NCBI GenBank assembly: GCA_012064415.1
Contig: SSNU01000047.1
Span: forward strand, 264,415 to 328,414
DNA: 64,000 bases
Reading direction: 5' to 3'
From: Gyrodactylus bullatarudis
Taxonomy: Eukaryota > Platyhelminthes > Monogenea > Gyrodactylidea > Gyrodactylidae
The notes beneath the pieces are model-generated. The model was not told where the DNA came from. It was given only the letters and a program-made list of their open reading frames with translations, and made no database searches. Of this stretch, positions 57,749 through 64,000 are shown in pieces. Each line of letters begins with the position of its first letter. Position 1 is the first letter of the stretch. Position numbers and translations under genes: made by a program.

Positions 57749-58156
57749 ATGGAAGAATCATCCGAAAAAGAAGCAGTACAAACCATAAATGTTGAAGGAA
57801 GTGATAGTGAAGGATCAAAGATAAATTTCCCCTTGAGAATGTCAGATCAGCCAGCCCTATATCATCTGACTGATGAAGGTTGTGAGCTCATTGAAGAACT
57901 CGATTTCGACATTGACCAAAAGAGCCTCCGGATACACATGAAGAAGCAGCAAGGCAAAATCTGGTTAACATTCGCAAAGGAGCTTGTCCAGCAGAATACT
58001 TCTGATAAAAGCAAGACTTATGTTGATACTTACAAGCTGCGTACTACTTCACGTAGAGAATACAAATTGAATCCAATGAAATTCGACATGTCCAAAATTA
58101 AGGCTCGAACTACCAATGGAAAATTGATTATCAAGGTTCCCTTTCGTAAAGAATAA
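57749..58156 (+). CDS. Small heat-shock protein-like (alpha-crystallin domain), divergent
   Basis: Single-exon ORF of 135 residues. An acidic N terminus (EESSEKEAVQ, EGSDSEGS) is followed by a region ending in KFDMSKIKARTTNGKLIIKV and a basic tail. This matches the end of the alpha-crystallin domain (V-D-x-x-K-I-x-A-x-x-x-x-G-x-L-x-I-x-V-P). A middle beta-rich part (SLRIHMKKQQGKIWLTFAKE) fits earlier strands. Such proteins are ATP-independent chaperones. The C-terminal IxI motif is missing, and the first half is not clearly recognisable. AATAAA near 58240. Confidence 0.55.
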   Translation: MEESSEKEAVQTINVEGSDSEGSKINFPLRMSDQPALYHLTDEGCELIEELDFDIDQKSLRIHMKKQQGKIWLTFAKELVQQNTSDKSKTYVDTYKLRTTSRREYKLNPMKFDMSKIKARTTNGKLIIKVPFRKE

Positions 58157-58671
58157 CATTTTTGATCAGATTTTAAGAAATTTCATTCTATTTATTTATT
58201 AACCACAGTTATTGATCAGATGAATGTAGAGTTTTACGTTGAATAAAAATTTTGTTACATTTTTTTATTGTGAAAATTTATGCTACCTACTATTCAAGTA
58301 AACTCATCACAAAGACATACATGTATAGCAGACAATTTCAGTAAAGTTCAACTATCGATCTAGACTCTACAGAATAAAATTTTTTCTCTTTGAATATGAG
58401 TGAAACCAATTTTAATCTAATTCGCAAGCTCACGCCAAACCTTAAACTATTCGTTCTGTGTTCTGATTTGGGTCATTTTTTGATCGATAACTTCTGAACC
58501 AAAAATAATTGCTTTAATTTAACTGTAGATTAATTAACTATACCATTCCATTGTTTGCGAATTGTATTATTTTATTTGGAGTTAGAGAGTTTTTGGCTTC
58601 CTTTGCGATCTTCTCGACTCTTCTCATGAGATATTCAGCAACAGGAGTACCGTCTTATCCTCTTAATTACT
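58157..58671. other. Intergenic
   Basis: Nothing recognised beyond poly(A)-like words after the Hsp20-like gene. Confidence 0.4.
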
Positions 58672-58953
58672 TCATCGTTCAATGTGATCAACTAGGCCTT
58701 GCAGAACTTGTGGCTTTTTCTTGATATAAATCATTCCTCTTCGAGGTAAACTCTCTCTCGGATTGTGGATCCATTTGTAAGCGGTTGAATATGGCACTCT
58801 CCTATGATTAATGAATTTTGACCAATCTTCACACCTCTGATACAAATCAATAACTCTTCTTCGTATATACTTGCAGTACTGCTTTCTTGGCGTGATGGAA
58901 TGAATAGATGGTTTCAAAACCACACTAAACTCATCTATCCAATAGCTTAACAA
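58672..58953 (-). CDS. Helix-turn-helix protein fragment, transposase-like
   Basis: 93-residue ORF with CKYIRRRVIDLYQRCEDWSK and VPYSTAYKWI, a helix-turn-helix pattern (R-x-x-I-x-x-L-y ... V-x-x-S-T-x-y-k-W-I) as in the N-terminal DNA-binding part of Tc1/IS630-type and other DDE transposases. No catalytic domain follows. It could be a domesticated HTH gene or a fragment. Composition is less AT-biased than its surroundings. Confidence 0.4.
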   Translation of the reverse strand: MLSYWIDEFSVVLKPSIHSITPRKQYCKYIRRRVIDLYQRCEDWSKFINHRRVPYSTAYKWIHNPRESLPRRGMIYIKKKPQVLQGLVDHIER

Positions 58954-60053
58954 TCAGATAATTGAATTTATTCACTATCAAAAACCAGAATATAGAATTT
59001 TTCTCTTTGCAAATGAAGGATTGAATGTCGAATAAAACGATTAAAATAATTAGGATAAAATAAAAGTTAAATTTTCCTTAATGAATTGCATTATTTCCTT
59101 ATCGTTTTTCACAACTTACTGAGCTCTTTATCTTCCTTAACGAACTGCAAAAGGTATAGAGTTAATTGACCAAAAAATAAAATTGAAAACTTGATTCACA
59201 TAGCTATAGAATTAAAAGGGTTCGAATTTTTAATTGACTTTAAATATCAGAAGATCGAATATAGATTTGAAATCAGTGTGATTGTTTTCAATAATGGTAG
59301 CTGATGTGAAATTTAAAGGGCTTATCAAATGTAGATAATATTGTAACATGAGGATCATCAATTACATAGTCTATGATGAGTTGATCATATTCTTTCTGCG
59401 CAGTTGGATGCATAATATGGAATTTACAGTAAATAGAAATAGACACACTCAATTTAGTTCCACACTGAAGAGATTAGTAAGTAAACAGACAAATTATTCA
59501 ATAAATATAGTATTCATATAATAATATAATAGAACAGAACAGCTCTGGTAATATTCTATATATACTCTGAATATATAGAGTCAGTGGTATAGATTACTTG
59601 TTTCTTTACTTGTAATTATTTTTACTCAATCTATAATAATTCTTTTTATACAGAGTGTGTGAATTCTGAGATGTTGATAGTCAGCTGAATTCTTGTCAAA
59701 AATATTTTCAATGCCTATTGCTTATTGTTCAAGTGGTTATCTGACCTTCATGAGCTTTCAAATATTTTTTTCTTTTCAACATTTAACATGGATATTTACT
59801 GAGTATCTTTTTAAGAATAGAATAAAGATAGCGTTTCTCTGATTGCAACCAAAATTACTTAAAATTTAGTCAAATCCATTTAATTAAGAATTCAATTTAG
59901 ACTTTGAAAACAGCTGCCCATGACATAAACTTGCCTAAAAATCAAACAAAAATATCATATTCCCATCATATCCCACCACATCACAAAAATTTTCTTTATC
60001 AAATCCGGGGAGTGATTGAACCTATCAGAGGATCTCAATTTTGTTAATAATTT
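58954..60053. other. No supported feature
   Basis: AT-rich; no exon or repeat recognised. Confidence 0.4.
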
Positions 60054-60112
60054 TTTATAAATATCTAGCCGGTGTAAGAGTCTGATGAGAACCGGTGAAA
60101 TAAAAGCTTTAT
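60054..60112 (+). other. Structured CTGANGAG...GAAA motif, copy 7 (best preserved)
   Basis: TTTATAAATATCTAGCCGGT, then GTCTGATGAGAACCGGTGAA and ATAAAAGCTTTATTAC. Both the inner stem and an outer TTTAT/ATAAA pairing are intact. Confidence 0.6.
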
Positions 60113-60395
60113 TACTAATTATTCACTTGTCTTCCAATCCTCACAATGAATTTTTCATTAAAACTAGAAAAATATCATACTCGAGGGATTTGTAGGTAGT
60201 TTATAATAAATTAAAAAGCTCTTTTAAAAAAGTACGAAATCAGGAAGGAAAAACTTTGGGCTCTATTGAGATTGGAAAATTGACAAAAATATCTATTCTT
60301 CAAGGACAAGCATTATAATTACATACATACAATTGGAAATTAATAAGTCAAATAGAAAATCTGAAAATTTTTAGTATGCTATTCTATAAGATAAG

Positions 60396-61811
60396 TTATA
60401 AGATCTGAGAATGACGAAGGTCAGATTGGCTACTACGCAGATCCTGGGACATTGGGTTGATCATATCTGTCACTGATGGAATACGGCGTTGATTTCGTGA
60501 TCTCCTTGGGATGTCTGGTGGACCATTCTTTATCTGTTGGTTGAACAAGTGACCTTTCCTATAATCACTTATAGCACCCCAAATATCGAGTTTTGCTGAA
60601 TTAGGAAAACGAAAATCCGCGAAATTTTTATCGATTTGAAATGCTACTTCTTCTGGGTTACGACACATTTCGCATAGTTCAATCAATGTTCTTGCTAGGA
60701 AAATTTTAGAATTAATACTTGAGACTTTATTCTCAAGTTGCAAAAATTTTTTAATACAAAATTTTCTCATCAGAAATCGAAAAAAATTCGCAAATAAACC
60801 TAAATGACATGAAGGTGAGAATTTACTTTTTCTACAAAAAATTCAATTTTTCTTCGGAAAGTCAGGAAAAAATTTATTCTTTGAATTCCATAATTAAATT
60901 AGTTGTGGAAATTAAAAAAATAAACAATCTGACCAATATTAGGCCATTTTTTGAGTTTCGAAAATGCATTCTTAAGCTTTCGAATCGATTTCAAAGATTT
61001 GAACCAGTTAAATTCAGATATTCGAGATCAGCATTAGACAAGGAATTCGAATTCGGCTGCAGAAATTCACAGAAATTCGTCATTATTGTGGGAAATCGTA
61101 AAATTTGAATTTATTTATCGATTATCACGAAGGGGAATGACCCGAAATTTAAAAGTTTAACTTTTTCTTGAAAACAATTGATTCCATTTTACCTCCACGG
61201 ACTAATTTGAAATCTATTTTAATTTCCACAACTTATTGGCTTATTTCATAATGGAATTCGAAAAATAAATTTTTTCCTTACTTTGCGAAGAAAAATATTG
61301 ATTTTTTTGTAGAAAGAGTTAATTCTCATCTTTATGTCAACTAGGTTTAGAACGTTTTAATTCCCTACGTTGATCAAACCAGAATCCAACTTCTGCATTG
61401 CTCTTTTGAAGAATTCAGATATTAATTTTAAAAACTCAGAATAATTCCAGACGCTCTGATTTTGATAGCATATAACAGGTCAAGCAAGATGTAAAACCCT
61501 GAAGTTTGTTAAATCTTATAAAATCTTAAATTACATAATAAACTGTAAGTAAAATCAATCCAGTTTTTAATCTATCTAGCACCTATTTTGACATAATCAC
61601 ACAAGTTGACAAGGATGAAGTTTTATCTATTTATTTAACCAACTTAAGCAAGACTGGATGTATTTTGGAGTAGATGATGCGATAATTTAACATGTGACTA
61701 ATAAAAATTTTGATACAAACCGTACTCACCCATTTCATCATCTTCAATTCCGAGATGATTCTCAATTATCATATTGATCCGTTGTATCAATTCATCGTCT
61801 TCCTCGTCTCT
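60396..61811 (-). CDS. GIPC: GIPC family adaptor, 3' exons (GH2 domain)
   Basis: Two exons found, 61730-61811 and 60396-60694, joining in phase (MG|CA) across a 1035-nt intron. Together they code for the GIPC homology 2 domain: IENHLGIEDDEMARTLIELC, NPEEVAFQIDKNFADFRFPN, LDIWGAISDYRKG, parallel to the family pattern G-I-R-D-x-E-L-A-x-T-M-V-E ... D-F-A-F-P-D-E ... V-W-G-A-I-G-D. GH2 binds myosin VI; GIPCs link membrane cargo bound by their PDZ domain to inward endosome transport. A Ser/Arg-rich tail (PRRSRNQRRIPS, then DLRSSQSDLRHS) is longer than usual. The PDZ and GH1 exons were not seen between 61.8 kb and the right edge; they probably lie outside. Confidence 0.8.
60796..61348. repeat. Foldback family A element (in GIPC intron)
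   Basis: Ends AAACCTAAATGACATGAAGG and, inverted, TATGTCAACTAGGTTT. Arms of about 130 bp (60800-60940, 61215-61348), e.g. GAATTCCATAATTAAATTAG against TTATTTCATAATGGAATTCG. No coding capacity. Confidence 0.85.
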
Positions 61812-62035
61812 CTGAAATAGAAATTCAGTTGATATTTTTTACAAGAATTTGTAACATTAGTTGGTTCATCTTAGCAGTATGAGAAAAAGGAGCTGATTAA
61901 CTCTGATTCAGGGAGAAATGATTCGATATGAATCTCACATAACTCATCAGAAAGAAATCAAGGAAATCTCCATTCTAAAAATTATGTACAATTGCAATTT
62001 CTAACTTATTTCATTCTGTATTTACAAATTTGGTT

Positions 62036-62580
62036 TCAACTAAACCTAATTGACATGATGATGAGAATTTACTTTTTCTACAAAAAACTCAATAATTTTC
62101 TTTGGAAAGTCAGGAAAAAATTTATTCTTTGAATTCCATAATAAAATGAGTCTATAAGTTGTGGAAATTAAAAAAAATTTCTGAAAATATTCAATCTGAC
62201 CAAAACTATGTCATTTTTTGAGTTTCAAAAGTGCACTTTTTCAGCTTTCGAATCCAAATTTTTTATCGATTTCAAAGATTTGAAGCAGTTAAATTAAGAT
62301 ATTCGAGAATTCGGCTGCAGAAACTCACAGGAATGCGTCATTATTGTGGGAAATCAAAAAAATCTTAATTTATTGATTATCACGAAGGGAATGATCCAAA
62401 ATCAAAAGTTTAACTTTTTCTTGAAAACACTAGATTCCTCTCTACCTTCACCGCCCAATTCGAATTCTTTTTCTAATGCTGATCTCAAATATCTGTATTT
62501 TACTGCCTCAAATCTTTGAAATCGATAAAAAATTTTGGGTTCGAAAGTTGAAAAAGTGGAAATTTTTTGCATTTTCGAAA
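62036..62580. repeat. Foldback family A element
   Basis: Left end CTAAACCTAATTGACATGAT. An inner inverted pair sits at about 62220-62310 and 62480-62570 (TTTTATCGATTTCAAAGATT and its complement). The right outer arm is lost. Confidence 0.8.
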
Positions 62581-63359
62581 CACCTCAAGCCATGCATTTT
62601 TAATTACTATTCTTAATATTAAATATTATTTTAAACTGAATCTTTTCTTGAATAGAAATTAGCTGTAATTTATAAATTATATCCTGAATCACAACTAATG
62701 ATTTGATTTATATTTATTTATAGATCAAACTATTCAAATAAGAGAATCTAAGAAATAAGATACCTATTTAAAAATAAAAACCTAGTTTATTTGTAATTAC
62801 TATTGGATGCACAAACTAAATTTGAAAATCCCAGCAATATAAAAAGTATTTGTGAGAATACCTGCTTAATTTTTAATTACTCCTGTATATACACAACTAT
62901 TTTTGTTTTTAAGTCACATAGACCAAGTGAAATTGCGATTACAAGTTGAAATAACTGAGACATGCACTTTGACAAACAATCTCTGCTTCATCAAGTCTTT
63001 AATGAGGCCAGAAATAATCCGGAAATGATAATAAAGATATTTAGCATCTCGAGGTTTTTTAAGCTTCGTTTCATAGTTTTAAAGATATCTTAAACAATAA
63101 GGGAAAAATTTGAAAATAAAATATAAAATAAAGAATAGAAAAGACTATCTTTTACATTTTCCTTTTTGAATTTCGAAAATTTGACCTATTCAAGATTATC
63201 AAAGCGAGACACAAACGATATCCTGATCCGTTCAATCGGCTTGTAAATTAAAGATCTCCAAAGTAAAGTTTAGCCTCCTCTACAGAACTGAATTGCAGTT
63301 TTTTTTTATGATATCAGTCCTACTCAATAATAGGATGAAAAATCTCAAACCTCATTGAG
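62581..63359. other. No supported feature
   Basis: AT-rich; possibly within an upstream GIPC intron. Nothing recognised. Confidence 0.4.
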
Positions 63360-63540
63360 AATATTATTGTTAGATTCTAAACTTATATTATATCTAACTC
63401 TGGATTTTTTCATCAATAATTCAAATTCCTTAAAGATCAATGAAATTTCGATGATTCGAAATTGGTGTAATTGTCGGAAATTTGACGGTGATATTCAGCT
63501 CTCTTGTCTAATATTGATCCTGAAAAATTTCTTTATTATT
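63360..63540 (+). repeat. Foldback family B internal fragment
   Basis: Shares AATTTGACGGTGATATTCAG and CTAATATTGATCCT with the loop of the 56.3-kb element, and TTAGATTCTAAACTTAT with 49790. Confidence 0.6.
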
Positions 63541-63640
63541 CGCTTGCTACCTGACTATGTTGTCTTCGGGCTTTTATTGGTCTATCTGTAGAAAAAGAAA
63601 AGGAACAAAAAGGTGTAGTATTTCTTAAAAAAAACAAGAA
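63541..63640 (-). repeat. Dispersed repeat R1, copy 3 (inverted)
   Basis: Reverse complement of the R1 core; forms an inverted pair with 63690-63790. Confidence 0.8.
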
Positions 63641-63689
63641 CTATTAAAGTTATAGTGATTGTTATAGTAATCAGAATTATTAGAGTAAT

Positions 63690-63840
63690 TCTTGTTCTTT
63701 AAGAAATACTACACCTTTTTGTTCCTTTTCTTTTCCTACAGATAGACCAATACAAGCCAGAAGACAACATAGAAGCGAACAACCTTATAGTCAATCTATG
63801 CCGAACAGTTCCCTGAAGAACTAATACTTGGTTCAAAATT
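63690..63840 (+). repeat. Dispersed repeat R1, copy 4
   Basis: Most complete R1 copy, from TCTTTAAGAAATACTACACC to GGTTCAAAATTATGATAAAT. Passes into motif copy 8. Confidence 0.8.
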
Positions 63841-63844
63841 ATGA

Positions 63845-63895
63845 TAAATATTGTATTTCGCCGGATCTCTTCAGACTGTACCCCAGTTAACATGT
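63845..63895 (-). other. Structured motif, copy 8 (divergent)
   Basis: The minus strand reads CAGTCTGAAGAGATCCGGCG then AAATACAATAT. Boxes present, stem partner not evident. Confidence 0.4.
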
Positions 63896-64000
63896 TAATA
63901 CTATTAAATTGCTCTATTTGAGACCTACCATTGGTTCATTTTGGTTCAAAAGGCAAAAGTAATTAGTAGATCGATAGATGACTTTTTCAACCAGCTCTTC

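Noticed and set aside
1..64000. CRISPR arrays, bacterial operons, tRNA genes
   Set aside because: The sequence is eukaryotic; I found no regularly spaced short repeats of that type and no cloverleaf with a convincing T-arm. A tRNA scan would settle the latter.

Overview
This is nuclear DNA of an AT-rich animal. The spliced genes have GT-AG introns that are mostly 22-70 nt long. The families present include a transmembrane collagen-olfactomedin protein, CDK4/6, NDRG, hnRNP K and GIPC, which together point to a metazoan. Constitutive introns of 22, 26, 27, 29, 30 and 31 nt are shorter than almost any known in animals. They match what has been described for dicyemid mesozoans (cephalopod kidney parasites with introns averaging in the mid-20s of nt). 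The dicyemid assignment is an inference from intron size and gene families; no species call was possible.

Layout. 1-13 kb has no host gene I can support. It holds an intact-ended Merlin transposon, decayed Penelope-like (GIY-YIG) and hAT-like pieces, and dispersed foldback repeats. 13.4-23.1 kb (-) is an eight-exon NDRG gene whose last intron is 6.5 kb of repeats, including a perfect 93-bp palindrome. 23.1-26.2 kb is very compact: NDRG and zeta-COP are head to head (143 bp apart), zeta-COP and a four-TM protein converge with 25 bp between stop codons, then comes hnRNP K. 26.7-38.6 kb (-) is a colmedin (gliomedin/UNC-122 type): TM segment, 15 Gly-X-Y triplets, olfactomedin domain. Its big introns carry a MULE, two LINE tails, a piggyBac relic and two possible mitochondrial LSU rRNA fragments. 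39.1-43.9 kb has two LINEs of one family. 44.2-48.1 kb is a compact gene cluster: aldo-keto reductase, a minimal mitochondrial IF3-like protein and a CDK4/6 kinase with an unusual ~320-residue tail. 49.8-53.9 kb is a nested locus in which a broken Ty3/gypsy element and a KRBA2-like integrase tail lie between inverted arms. 55.2-58.2 kb has an unrecognised two-exon gene that runs into a 718-bp foldback element, and a small heat-shock-like protein. 60.4-61.8 kb (-) is the 3' end of a GIPC adaptor gene whose PDZ part was not found.

The host genes work in unrelated processes (vesicle coat, RNA binding, cell cycle, matrix adhesion, carbonyl reduction, mitochondrial translation); there is no operon. 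The repeat landscape is dominated by two related foldback families (here A and B) sharing their terminal ~50 bp, and by a short structured motif (CTGANGAG box, covarying stem, GAAA) next to Penelope-like sequence. That motif is the most promising undescribed signal in the window.
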